Shown in pieces: positions 44,852 to 56,560 of a stretch of 64,000 nt of DNA. The notes beneath the pieces were generated by a model. The model was given only the letters and a program-made list of their open reading frames with translations, ran no database searches and was not told where the DNA came from. Position numbers and translations under genes: made by a program. Numbering within the stretch: position 1 is the first letter of the stretch; every line of letters starts with the position of its first letter. Source of the DNA: Zizania palustris (taxonomy: Eukaryota > Streptophyta > Magnoliopsida > Poales > Poaceae); assembly GCA_019279435.1 (NCBI GenBank), contig JAAALK010000283.1:58323700-58387699 (forward strand), given 5' to 3'.

Positions 44852-45324
44852 CTGGACAGAAAAAGGAACATGAAGATCTGTCTCATTTGAACTAAAAAAT
44901 ACAAAGGTCCAGTTGGCTCTCATCAACACATATTCATCAGTGAGAAAATGGGACAACACATATAAATAAGTTCAACATGTCAACGATGGAACTCAAGAAT
45001 ATTTAAAGCACCTAATATGGTAGTTGAAAAAATATCAGTAGCTGCTCAAGGTTCAGTTAGCAACCTATATCAATACATTTCTGGAGTAAAAATTGGCTTG
45101 ATGGTCTTTGCTTTTTTGAAGTTGGTTCAATAAGATATCCATGAAAGGAAATTCAGAAGACATTCAAATGAAACTGATGATGCCATGACATAAATCTTTT
45201 TTGAAGTTGGCTCAATAAGATATCCATGAAAGGAAATTCAGAAGACATTCAGATGAAACTGATGATGCCATGACATAAATACCAGCTTGACCACCTGTGA
45301 TTTTACGAAATGACAAAAGAACAC
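44852..45324. other. Probable intron remnants of the pseudogene, with an 85-bp duplication
   Basis: No domain was seen. It contains the duplication at 45111-45280. Confidence 0.45.
45111..45280. repeat. 85-bp direct tandem duplication
   Basis: CTTTTTTGAAGTTGG.. to ..CCATGACATAAAT is present at 45111-45195 and again at 45196-45280 with only two or three differences. Confidence 0.95.
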
Positions 45325-45591
45325 TCATGATATATATCCTTGACTTAATCTTTTCTTTGTTTTGTGAAGTAGAGTATCATTGTCCTCAAAACTGTTCCCT
45401 GGATTCTTGGTCACAAAATCCACTGGTTAAACCCAGATAATTTCAGTAGGCCAGTCAGTGCAGAGAACATCATGAGTTGGACGTCATTCTGGTTATACCT
45501 TTACCAAAATATAATTAATGTCCTCAACAGTTGACACATACTCATCGGTCAAGTTTTCAACATGGATATCATTGCCAGCATTCTCTCTTAT
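45325..45591 (-). pseudogene. Coding-like remnants upstream of the DUF2470-type exons
   Basis: After an AG acceptor (TTTTAG) at 45592, the minus strand reads KRENAGNDIHVENLTDEYVS and TVEDINYILVK, then a possible GT donor. In the same frame follow RPTHDVLCTDWPTEIIWV, a stop, and PVDFVTKNPGNSFEDNDTLL. Two or three stops interrupt it. The composition is clearly protein-like, but I do not recognise the family. Position and strand suggest it belongs to the same dead gene as 44745-44851. Confidence 0.5.
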
Positions 45592-46129
45592 CTAAAAGAA
45601 TATAGTTGGATAAGATAATAATCCATACTCTCACCAAAAGCTAAATGCATAAAGTAATACATAGCAACTTACTTTAGTGTATAGAACAGTCACGTAGTAG
45701 GTACATCATCAGGCAACTACTTCATGCAGAACAAATAACTAAGAGATGATTCATCTGCATGAATTTCCTGAAAAGAATAGAAAGAATACATTTAATCTCT
45801 TTGGCATCACGCGAGAATGAGATTTAGGACATAAATGCATATAACAACATATTTCTAGGAAAAGCATACAGAACAAACATGTGACCTTCATGATTTCACC
45901 ATTCTATGTAAATAACAGAATAGATTTGTAAAAAATAAAGGGTCAACATTATGATAAGGAGATCTGCAAAAATGCTTGAAGCAAGAAAAAAGTGATTGGA
46001 GAAAGGGATAGAAGTATGATAACAATATGAATTATCATCACATATATGCAGGAGATAATGATTAATGATCATCTAAAAAGAAAAAAATGAAAAATTGCTT
46101 GCAAAAACAAGAGAAAGGGTTACCTTTAC

Positions 46130-46282
46130 TCATTCCCTCTTCTTCCCTTCGATCATCCGAAGGGCTTTAGTAACTACAAGATCCCAAGATGTCTTTGTAG
46201 GTACATGCTTCACCTCACCAGAGTGGGGTGGAGAGGGCAGAGGAGTGCTAGGTGAGGAGGAGCTCTTCACCTCACGGGCCAT
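46130..46282 (-). CDS. Small 50-residue open frame, possible first exon
   Basis: From the ATG at 46282 the minus strand encodes MAREVKSSSSPSTPLPSPPH, then HVPTKTSWDLVVTKALRMIE, and stops after GKKRE. It is followed by AAAGGTAACC, which could be a splice donor. The Ser/Pro-rich start and Trp/Leu-rich end look like real coding sequence, and the region upstream (46283-47000) is GC-rich like a grass 5' end. It may be exon 1 of the pseudogene that continues to 36464. No family is recognised. Confidence 0.3.
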   Translation of the reverse strand: MAREVKSSSSPSTPLPSPPHSGEVKHVPTKTSWDLVVTKALRMIEGKKRE

Positions 46283-47018
46283 CAAAAGGCTGCAGCAGGT
46301 GCGTCGACGAGAAGCAGCACACTGGCAAGGAGCAAGGCCATGTGTAGCATGCAGATATCACAGCGGAGAGGAAGCCACACGTGGATAGGAGATCCGGCGC
46401 TAGGAGCACCGCTCGTGCGTGGGGAAGAGGCCGACCACTCTAGAAGTAACCAACGCGGCAACGCATAGGCTGGCGGCATAATAAGAAGGCGGCGCGAGGA
46501 GGGCCGGCTCTACGGCGGCCCAACGCGGGCATAGCTCGGCGCGGGCAATGCCCTAACGAGGCGACAACCCGATCTGACGGCGTGGGAAGAAGGATCCGGT
46601 GGCCCGGCAGAGATTTGGTGGACGCTTAGGCCGACGACGTGGGGAAAGGCCGGCGGCAAGGGAGATCCGACGAGGACCTAGCTGTGGGAGGAGGTCGACA
46701 CAGGGCCGGCTGCGCTGTCTAGCGGCATTGGAGAAGGCGAAGCCGTGCGTCGTATGCGCTAGAGGTGCGCCATCATGTGGTGGTATTCCATCGTCTCCCC
46801 CTCCACGTGGGTCTATGGATGGAAAAGAGAGTGTAGGATGTGGGTGTGGGGGTGGAGGCACCCTCGTGGACGGGGGACGAGTGACAGTTGATGGCATGAA
46901 ATGAAATGAGAGGGAAGTCACCCCTCCACACTATCGGATTTCGATCTAATAAATGCTAGAGAGGATTTTACTGGTGGGCTCCTCACATGGTGGGGCCCAC
47001 CTCCACACCTTTCGGAGA
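46283..47018. other. GC-rich region, possible promoter/5' UTR
   Basis: Frames on both strands overlap because of GC content. None has a recognisable domain. It lies immediately left of the LTR insertion. Confidence 0.35.
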
Positions 47019-47023
47019 CCTCC

Positions 47024-50000
47024 TGTAACGACCCGTCTCGGGACTCAGAAATACCATCGAGCGGGACGAGCCAATACTTCATCGAAGACGAACAATATCG
47101 CCGTTGACATTGTTCCATTCGATAGTAGTACATTGCAGAAGGAAAATTACAATAATTAAATATGACAAAAGCTGTTAAAGAGGCATACCTCGCAGCAACA
47201 ATCATTACAAAAACACAGCGGAAGCATTTCATCACTCAAACATGTACTACTATCCAAACACCACTTGAGGACTAGGCCCGAAACCCTAATCTTCTATATC
47301 TTCATCGGCAACAACTTCATATTCACCTTCAAGATTCTTGACGTCCTCCGAAGATTAGCAAACTCTGGTGTGGGGGTGTAAAACAACAAGGGTGAGTACT
47401 CAATCAAGAGTACTCAGCAAGTCTTGGAAGTATTATAGATGCAGGATACAAAGAGCGGCTATGGTTCTCAAGGGAATATTTATAGTTTATAAATTCTAAG
47501 TGCTTAATACCCACGGATAGAGGTCCCAACCTCTAACCGTTCCCACACAATGTAGCAATAGTTCAAAAGCTAAACCAACTCTCACATTCTCGCCAACCGG
47601 GATTGCTTTGCAACAAATCCCACCATCATTTTCCATCAATTCCACAAGTCACATTTCTTTTCATCAATTCCACATATCACGACCATCATCTCATCATCAT
47701 AACTCTTATATTATTATCTCGGTACTAGCTTACCCATCCATCGGGGAAGTGTTCTCATTATCAACATCTCAACCCAATTCATTTTAACGCTCAACTAGTT
47801 ATCACATCTCGCATCACTCCCCTTGAAGCCTTTCGACTTCCCGCTCCACACAGGAACGTTATCCAACCACACAGGTTAGTCGTATACCCAACGGTATACT
47901 CTAGTAACGTCCCAACCCATTTCCCATTTAGTTGAAAACAAGTAAACACTACGCTAGGGAAGATACATGAAATCACTTGCCCATATCCGTGGGCACGGCT
48001 GTTCGAACAGATCATACTTCAGCTGAAGGTGCACACTTTACCCTTGCGACTCAAACTCTACTCCATGCTAGCTTGACAAGGAGGTTCGAGACAAAGACTT
48101 TCCAAAGCAAACCTAGGATACCCCACTGCCACCTAGATGGATTCACGGTCAAGGATCCAGAAAGTACGTCTTCCTTCTTCTCCCCAGGCAATCACACGGG
48201 TGCTCCACTTCTAACTCCTCGAATCAAAACCACAATCTCGTGCCCGTTAGGGACTTTTCAGGTAATACCACGAGCCATCCAGTGATTCCACATCCATTGG
48301 CAATCAGGCTATCCCAAACCCACTAAGTACTAGCCCAGGGGCACCTCTCACGTACCCACAAGGTTGCACGATGGTGCTCATGCTTTCCTAAGGAATCGGT
48401 CCTTAATAGTCTTTGTAACACACATAATTTCATTTCACACAACACATTTGTAAAATCACATCATCATCACCCATTCTACATCTAGTCGTCATGTTTTGAT
48501 ATAAGTGTGTAAGGGTATGTGTAGTGCACCCATTTGACAAGGAATGTACTAAAAGCAATTAAAAGAATAAATTAAATCATGGATGTAAAAATAAATCCTA
48601 GAGTGACAAGGTAAACACAGTATTCAATTATCAAGGAGGCTTGTTAACAAACGTAGGTTTTATTTGTCTTAATTGCCCAAGCAATTGACTAATAGTGTAC
48701 GTGAGTGTTTAATCCTAAACATGCATATATAAATTTTGTGGAACAATCAATGCAATAGGATCAAGTATGTTCAAAGGAAGACTTGCCTTAATTCGTAAAT
48801 ATAATCCGAACCTTTAACAGAGTAGTCTTGAGCTTCTTCGATGCCGGCGACTATGCGATAAACATACAAGTAAATAAATAAAACAATCAATAAAAATACT
48901 AAAATTTATTTAATCGGTGCCAAAATAAATTTAGGATTTTTTTGATTAATTTAGGTTCTGGAATGGAGTTGATTGGAGCTAAATTGTATTTTCTAAGTTT
49001 CCTAAAGACTTAATTAATTTCTGGAAATGGAAATAAGTTTATGTTCAAATGGGCCGAATCAGAATGTCTTTAAAAATCTGCACTGTTTACTATATGGCTG
49101 AATCCAAAAATATTTTGGAAAATAGAAACACTCACTGTTTAATTTTGGGTTGGCCGACCGGCCATGTTGCTACTTGGGCCGGCCATGGACCAACTGCTAT
49201 GGCTGCGTGGCTTGCGTGCGTGCTGCGCTTGCCACCGGACGGTGTGCAGTGCGGGGCGCCGACGCATGGGCCCACGCACGACAGCGGAAGGATTACCACT
49301 GCGCTCGCTGGCATGCGGGCCCCAGTAGGTAGAGGCGCGGGATTGCCACAAAGACCTGGTCGGTGGGACCCGTCCGTCAGCGAAACAGAACAATGTGACT
49401 GCGGTGGCTGGAGGTTGAAGACGACCATGGACGGTCAAAACTTCTCAGAGCTATAACTTTTCCGATCTAACTCCGATTGACCACATATTTTAACCGTACG
49501 TTCTACATACTATTATGAACATGATCTACGGTTGGATTTCCAAATAAAGCTACGGTTTAGGGTATAGGGTGAAGAGCACAAAGCTCGGTTTGGGAATTTT
49601 CATGGTGGAGGCGGAGCTTCGGTGGAACAACGGGGTTCATTTTCACCATCTACGGGCTATTTCGGTGCTACGGGTATGCTTCGATCGAGCTATAATGGCT
49701 TCTACTTGGCTGGCGACGGTGACCCGAATAGCTAAAAATCGGATTTCACCGCCGGTAAGCTATGGCTGAAAATACCACAAGATGAACTAGGGAACATGAT
49801 ACTCTATCTATGGAGATGCTCTGGTATGAATTAATTGAAGATATATCATACCTTTCCAAAGCTCGATGTTTGGTGGCTAGATTTGGGGGTTTCCGACGAG
49901 GTCGAAATCCTGCGGTGAATACTGCAAAAACGGGTAGAGTGAGGTTCCCAGACCATGTTCCGGTCGACGTTACAGAGAATGGACCAAAGGTGAAGGGAAA

Positions 50001-50865
50001 TTTTGAACTCACCTAAGGCGGCGATGATCGGGTTCGGCGGTGCTAGGGTTTCATAGGACTGGAAAAGGAGCTTAGGATGGAGGGGTCGGCTTAAGTAGTG
50101 TCCGGGAAGGCGAAGAGACACGGCTGGCTTGGCATGCGGGCGTGACTCAGTTGATGCCACGCGCGGACTGGGCGCAAGAGGCGAGGCGCACCGAGCCGAC
50201 ACGGTGCAGCCAAGTGGCGAACCGGGTGTGGCGCTAGCGTGCGTCCACACGGGAGGCGAGGCAGCCAGCTGCAGCGCGCGACTGCAGATATTGGGAACTG
50301 AGGCGACACGACACTCGATTGGGCGCAAGACGTGGCGTCCAGTCGCGGCGCGGGTGCGCGGCGAGCAGGCCCGACACTTGCGCGGTTGGCGCGCGCGGGA
50401 CGGCGCGCTGGCGAGGGGCGCAGCGTCCGGGCGCAGGCGCGTGGCCTAGCGCAACCTAGCGTGTGGCCGGCGCGGGCGCATGGCTTGCGCAGCCAGCGCC
50501 TGGCGTGCGGCCGGTGTGGGCGCATGACCAGCACGACACACACATGCAGCTAGACTGGCCGCAATGGAGAGCTACAGCCGGCAGTGCTGCTAGGGAAAGG
50601 AAATGAGAAATCGTAGGTTAAAAATAAAAGAAGGGAATAGAAATGAGATTTATTTATTTATTTTCTAGGATTTTTGTTTGAATCTTTGAATTAAAAGGAG
50701 TTTGTATTTGGATGGTGAAGAATGTTTTCGGATAGGAAAGTGTTTACTACAAGTTCAAGGAAAAAAATTATTTTGGCACTAAAACAATTTAAGAAATCCA
50801 ACTTTTCAATTTAAAATTTTATTTCATATGTATTTTTGTCGAGTTACTAAAATCTATATTTTACA
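47024..50865. mobile_element. Large solo LTR or non-autonomous LTR element, TSD CCTCC
   Basis: It starts TGTAACGACCCG and ends TTTTACA, with the five-base duplication CCTCC on both sides (47019-47023 and 50866-50870). No primer site, gag or pol was found and no internal LTR repeat was seen. A 3.8 kb solo LTR of a gypsy-type element is therefore the simplest reading. The inverse orientation (TGTAAAATATAG.. to ..GGGTCGTTACA) resembles rice gypsy LTR ends, so it may be on the minus strand. GC-rich frames at 49049-49456 and 50091-50543 are not convincing genes. Confidence 0.8.
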
Positions 50866-50870
50866 CCTCC

Positions 50871-51139
50871 GCACCATTCGATCTGCGTCAAATGGTGCGG
50901 ATCGTGACTGCCCTCTGAAGTCGACTGCAGAGGAGCTGTTTCCATCATTGGTAGGGACTGGGGAGCACGATTGTGGCAAAGAGGAGGGTGAGCTTTGTGG
51001 CGACGTGGGTGTGACAGTTGTGGGCTTAGCGTGTGGGGAGAGTGGCTATCGGATGTTGCACGCTGCACGCGGAGGGAATGGAGCGAACAAACGGACCATC
51101 TTCACGCTTTAATATAGTAGAGATATGTGTGAGTGGATC
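50871..51139. other. Flank between the LTR element and a CACTA element
   Basis: A 94-residue plus frame (50828-51112) overlaps this segment but starts inside the LTR and has no domain. The motif TTTAATATAGTAGAGAT near 51109 is a common terminal motif of grass repeats. Nothing firm can be assigned. Confidence 0.35.
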
Positions 51140-51142
51140 ATG

Positions 51143-52430
51143 CACTACAAGTAACTGTTTCTTCGTCGAGTGCTAAGATTTTTACCAACTCCATTATTTT
51201 GGGCACTCGACGAAGATGAGTTTGCCAAGTGTTATTGAAAACACATTCAACAAATAATTACAATCCATGAAAAGGGAGTTTGTTGAGTGCCTAATGGTAA
51301 TGCATTTGACAAACCCTATGACACTCGCCAAAAAACAAAAAAAAACAGTCTTAACGAATGTTTGGACGACGTGTCTAGGTGGCAAAAAAAAATTCCGCGT
51401 TCACCGAGTGTTTTTTTGAAAAAACACTCGGCAAACCCAAAAGCCATCATTTTGTGTGAAAAATTGTTTCAAGTCTATGTGATATTTGTAATTTGGTTCT
51501 AGCTTGAAAATTTTTTACACTCAAAATACAAGATATCTTATTCTATGTAAAAAATACACATATGTGCAGTCAGGACACCGTCTATTAGAATGTCCCATAG
51601 CACACATTTTTTATTTTTAGTTTCCTTCTTTGCAACACCTGAAAGTTTGCCGAGTGTAAAACACCTAAAAACATCCGTTTGTGTTTTTAGCATTGTTTCA
51701 CTGCTTTTTTTTATCAAGTGCCACATTTGACACTCGACAAACATGTGATAAAAGACACTCGGCAAATAAGTATTCGCCGAGGTAATTTTTACCTAGCACT
51801 TCTCGTCGAGTGTTTTCGAGGGATTCGCTTAGTGCCAAGACACTTGTAAAGAAAGATAAATACACTTTTCAATTTGGTCAATCGATCAATAGCTAGCTAG
51901 CTAGTATATGTCTCAAGCTAGTGCAGCAAATGGCGATGTTTACTTTGTTAATTGACTTTACATATGAATTTGCCCGCGATCTCGGTCACAATAAATCCAA
52001 GGGATGATAGGTCAATGCCCTCGCTCATATCCTATCCAAGGATGATCGACAGGCCCTGAGGCGGCGGCCATGGCCCCGTCGCTTCCGCGCGCCGCGGCCC
52101 TGTCACGCGGCGAGGCGTCACACCCACTGCACCGAGAATTCAACCAAATGTGTGTTTGGGATGCCCATCCCGTACTACACAGTTATTTTTTTATTTTCAG
52201 TTTTTTTGTTTGTCTTGTGCTAAACTTTAGGTACTTGGCAAACCATCCATCACGCCATCGTTACATCATTTTTTTCACTAAGTGTCAAATTTAATACTCG
52301 GCGCGCGTGAATCTCTGTTCACCGGTGAGAAATTCATTGAATGCAACATTCAACGGATCCTTCGTCGTGAGTGCATTGTGGCCTTCGCCGAGTGCCTACG
52401 CACTCGGTGAAATGATGTTTTCCTATAGTG
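51143..52430. mobile_element. Degenerate CACTA element carrying GRP upstream DNA, TSD ATG
   Basis: Ends CACTACAAGTAAC and, inverted, CACTATAGGAAAAC are flanked by ATG (51140-51142 and 52431-52433). Diverged GCCGAGTG-type repeats fill the arms. The interior holds a roughly 200-bp segment (51842-52041) homologous to the upstream region of the neighbouring GRP gene, followed by a GC-rich piece (52045-52140) of unknown origin. There is no transposase. It is 1288 bp. Confidence 0.92.
51842..52041 (+). other. Captured copy of GRP 3 upstream sequence
   Basis: It matches 53262-53497 in the same orientation. Shared words include ACTTGTAA.GAAAGATA, GTGCAGCAAATG, GATGTTTACTTT, TTGTTAATTGACTTTA, CACAATAAATCCAAGGGAT and CTCATATCCTATCCAAGG, in the same order with small indels. 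The copy in front of the gene lies about 280-515 bp upstream of its ATG, so the captured piece is distal promoter or upstream DNA. Confidence 0.9.
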
Positions 52431-52438
52431 ATGACTTA

Positions 52439-52767
52439 GGGGGTGTTTCGATGGGGCTAAATTTTTTTAGCCCCTGTCACATCCAATGTTTAAATACTAT
52501 TTTGGAGTATTAAATGTAGACTATTTATAAAAACCATTTATAATCGGAGGATTATTCACAAAACGAATCTAAGGAGTCTAATTACACCATGATTTGACAA
52601 TGTGATGCTACAGTAAACATTTGCTAATTATGGATTAATTAGGCTTAAAAAATTCATCTCGTGATTTATTCTCTGATTATGTAATTATTTTTATAATTAG
52701 TTCACGTTTAGTCCTTCAAATTAATGTCGAAACATCCGATGTAACACGCGCTAAAATAAACACCCCC
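52439..52767. mobile_element. Tourist-like MITE, second related copy
   Basis: Ends GGGGGTGTTT and AAACACCCCC are perfect inverted repeats, flanked by TTA (52436-52438 and 52768-52770). The interior shares words with the copies at 33047 and 60564. It is 329 bp and lies six bases from the CACTA element end. Confidence 0.9.
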
Positions 52768-52770
52768 TTA

Positions 52771-53702
52771 ATCCATAATATTTTTTGTAAAGTTTTTTAA
52801 TGTTTGTGCACGAAAGAACGTAACTCCGCATAGAACCCATATATACATGAGATTTGACATCTATCTCGTCTGGTTCAATTCGAAACATTGTCGACGAAGG
52901 AGTACCAATCGATCATAAATTAACCCATTGACGGTCAATTAATATACTGCTCAGGTACGCGTATATATTTTCTCATTCAGGCTACATACAGTTAATTTGC
53001 CGACATTAATTAATTTCTTCTAGGAGTTAGTAGTAGTACGTATACATCAGTTTTTATTTCCGATCGAGCGTCCCCGGGAAGAAGTAATTGTGAGTATATA
53101 TATACATGTGTACTCAGTCAAGCGAGGCATGCATGCATGAATTGAACTCAACCAACGAACAACGAATTAATTATCGTATTAAGGCTAAGCTCGTTGACAA
53201 TGTATAGTAGCACTGTATGTATATACACGACACATATGGACCCTTAGAGAGGCCGGCCGGCCACTTGTAACGAAAGATACGTACACTGCAGGTCAGTCGA
53301 TCAAGATCAATAATAGCTAGCTGCTAGCTATATGTCACAAGCTAAGTGCAGCAAATGATGATGTTTACTTTAATTTGTTAATTGACTTTATTTACAAATC
53401 GATATATTTGCCTGCGATCTATCTCAGTCACAATAAATCCAAGGGATATCGATGATCGATATATAGGTCAATGCCGTCGCTCATATCCTATCCAAGGGTC
53501 AAGGGATGCATCATCATATCGATAGGTTGATCGGTTAAGTTCCATGCATGCATCTTAATCATCCCTAACGCCCAACGGTATGAGTGCGACAATATTGTTC
53601 AAGTTACGAATTGAGGAAGTTGTAGAAAAAAATAGCTCTAAATTAACTCGTTCACACGGAAAATAAAATATTGTGCTATAATTGCATGCATTGACAGACA
53701 TG
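52771..53702. other. Upstream region of GRP 3
   Basis: No gene was found. The segment 53262-53497 is the presumed source of the sequence captured by the CACTA at 51143. Several CATGCATG (RY-type) motifs occur (for example near 53130 and 53545). AT-rich. Confidence 0.6.
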
Positions 53703-53711
53703 TATAAATAG
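53703..53711 (+). promoter_or_regulatory. TATA box of GRP 3
   Basis: TATAAATAG lies 75 bp before the start codon at 53778. Confidence 0.85.
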
Positions 53712-53777
53712 GACAAAATGGCAGTGTGGTTCTCTCATCACAGCTGGTTAGCTAGCTAGTTCAACAGATCATCAGAA

Positions 53778-54483
53778 ATGGCGCCTCTGAAGAATCTTCT
53801 TCTCCTGGGTGTCTTCCTCACTGCCATGCTTGTCCTCTTCATGGATGTAGTTCATGCAAGAGAGCTCACTGAAGCCAATGGTTTGCACACAGCACCGACC
53901 TGCTCTCAATCTCCTTCCTTCCAATGGTTTAATTAGATGAATATTATGCAGGCATTATTATACATTTGGATAGGATAAATAAAACATGGACACAATTACA
54001 TCATCATTGCTAATTAATGCATGTGTTCATGCATACCGTTTAGGTTTGGACGTGAATCATCATATTTGTAAACTATATATATATGGCTATTAAACAATAG
54101 TTTCTTGTGTATATGCAGACTCCGAGGGAAAGAATGTTAAACCTACAGGAGGTCCAGGGGTTGATGATCAGAAGTGGGGAGGTGGATACGGTGGTGGTGG
54201 AGGGTATGGATACGGTGGTGGATATGGTGGTAGAGGCGGTGGATATGGTGGAGGATATGGCCGTCCTGGGTATGGTGGTGGGTATGGTGGTGGGTACGGT
54301 GGGGGATATGGTCGTGGATATGGCGGGGGTTATGGTCGTCCTGGTTATGGCGGAGGATATGGCGGTGGATATGGAAGTGGATATGGTGGAGGGTACGGCG
54401 GAGGTGGTGGCTACGGTGGTGGAGGGTACGGCGGAGGAGGCGGCTATGGTGGTGGCGGTTACGGAGGAGGAGGTTGGCACTGA
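53778..54483 (+). CDS. Secreted glycine-rich protein 3 (two exons)
   Basis: CDS is 53778-53880 joined to 54119-54483, giving 155 residues. Exon 1 encodes a signal peptide (MAPLKNLLLLGVFLTAMLVLF..VHA) followed by RELTEAN, the family motif. Exon 2 begins DSEGKNVKPTGGPGVDDQKW and continues as a long GGGYGGGYG/GRGYGGG repeat with occasional RPGYGG, ending GGGWH. The 238-bp intron starts GTTTGCAC and ends TATGCAG, in the same phase as the others. Tyr residues spaced by Gly suit oxidative cross-linking in the wall, as known for plant GRPs. The frame is intact. Confidence 0.93.
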
Positions 54484-55886
54484 CAAGTGGTTGATCAACA
54501 TATAACACATAGTACATGGATATATGTTAAATAAGTCAAGTATGACAAATTTTCATAAGATGCACGTTGCTCTTATGAAAATGGTCTTTAATGGCAAGAA
54601 ATTAGAAGATCATATATATATATATATTGTGTTGCCTCTTCTATACATATGTGTGGATATATGTGTTCATTCAAATATGCAGTATAATATGATATGTTTG
54701 AATATATTTGTATCTCTCCTTTCAGAAAATAGAACAGCTTTGTGTCAAGACTACTTTCCTCTTTTTATGAAAGGGAGCTCTATCTCAATATTAATTAACT
54801 TCACTAGCAAGGGTTACTTTTACTGCTGTTGACTGAGAGATGAGCAGGAATAAAACTGGGGCAGGGTATATCTTTGTGTAAGCTTCTTTCAAAAGATTTA
54901 CTTATTGCCTTTTGTACTCTTCAATGTGGAAAATTAAAGAAGTGGGATTGAGAAGTGATATACACACTACCAACAAAAAACACTACCCTTGCCACCAATT
55001 GCAAAACCGAATCACTGTGGTATATATTAACAATGTTAGGTATAGATGACCAATGAAACAAACGTTAAATTTGGAATGAAATCAATACAACGACATTAAT
55101 TTAAAGCCTCACAAACGAAGTAAACAACAATATATTGGTACTCACTAACCTCTCTAGAGAGTTAAAGCAAGACTTAATATACATTATATTGGTACTCAAC
55201 AACAAGCCACACAGGAATGAAGCAAGTAACGCAAAGAAATAACAAGGCATATTAGGGTTTATTAAATTTGTGTAACCTAATTTTTAATGAAAAACATTTA
55301 TACGTGATTGAGATTAAACTATATATGATCAATATTCAACATAGGTACGTAGTGGGCTGACACTAGCTTAGCAGGTTACTTACATCCAACCATATTTCTA
55401 GAGTTACTAGTCATACCCGTGCTTTGCAACGAAACTTTAGTGTTTTGCGATGGGGCTTATTTTATTACTATAATAATAAAAAATAGTGAATCTAACCGGC
55501 TATATGCAAAATTCATAGTTTTATGTGATTTTTTAGAAATCCAAGAGTCTTTGAGCAAAATTCTTAGTTTCTGTCTGAGCAAAATTCGTACTCTTCCGTG
55601 CAAATTGGAGAAATTAAAGGACTAAAATGCAAAATATATATATTTTTTCTTTTTTTCTTTTCTTTTTTTCTTTTCTTTTTTCTTTTCTTTTTTCTTTACT
55701 TTTTTTATTCTAGTGCATTTTTTGTTTTCATGCATGGTGGCCGCTTTATAATAGTTAAAATTGTGAGGGGTGAGTCTAAACATCACATAGCGTGTGAGTT
55801 TCCGTTTGTCCATGTGGCTCATAAAAACCGTGGATCAAATTTAGTGTGTCTTTTATTGCATACTTAACAAACCTAATTTCTTTAGA
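54484..55886. other. Intergenic DNA after GRP 3
   Basis: The first few hundred bases are probably 3' UTR. No other gene was found. A CT-rich low-complexity run (CTTTTTTTC repeats) lies at 55645-55705. The word TTTGCAACGAAACTT near 55424 is shared with 35835 and marks a dispersed repeat. Confidence 0.45.
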
Positions 55887-56486
55887 TTCCTAGGTGCATT
55901 CTCTTAATACATGCATGATTAAATAGACGGAGGAGGAGGAGGACAGTACCAGATCTGACTTGATTAAACTCCTACTGAAAGCACATCATATATACGTATT
56001 ATTCACACAGGTAACAAAACTTGAACTCTGAGTAGAGTGATCACCACCCGACAAGTACTTCGCTTACTATCTACATGTATCATATCAATTGTAGCGTCAC
56101 TTTAATAGGAAAAAAACAAATTATAACATCACCAAGGAGAGAATATTTTTTATATGAAACGCTTCTGTAATCTACTAGCTTAGCCCGTACTCGACGTACG
56201 TACGATCGAGTCAATTCTTCAGTTAGACATCACTACAACAACTTAAGTTGATACGCGTACAGATGAAGTACACGTACAGCTAACTACCTTATTAAGACAG
56301 TGGGTCATTAAGTCGATAACGAGACATAACAATCTCTGTTATAATAATTAATCCATGCAACCGTGCAACGACCAAATGAGCCAAATTATTAAATTAAAAA
56401 CCCCAGCTCCCATCCATAAGTACTGAACTAACTGATAGAGATCGATAGATGTAGAGGCACAAATGCATCCATGCAAATGGCGATGC
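55887..56486 (+). repeat. Duplicated upstream block of GRP 4 (matches 62538-63163)
   Basis: Both copies contain TGCATTCTCTTAATA-like, CTGAACTCTGAGTAG, ACAAGTACTTC, CATGTATCATATC and CGATAACGAGACATAACAA in order. The tandem duplication therefore included at least about 650 bp of upstream sequence and the gene. Confidence 0.85.
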
Positions 56487-56494
56487 TATAAATG
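56487..56494 (+). promoter_or_regulatory. TATA box of GRP 4
   Basis: TATAAATG lies 74 bp before the start codon at 56561. The same sequence occurs before GRP 5. Confidence 0.8.
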
Positions 56495-56560
56495 AAGCAG
56501 TGGAAGGATGTGCTAATATCATCTCGTCGTATAGTAAGCCTACCCTGCAGCTACGTTGAA

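Noticed and set aside
54073..54517. Minus-strand Ser/Thr- or His-rich frames opposite GRP 3 (and likewise at 57148-57611)
   Set aside because: They are antisense shadows of Gly-rich codons. The sense frames have signal peptides, introns and TATA boxes.
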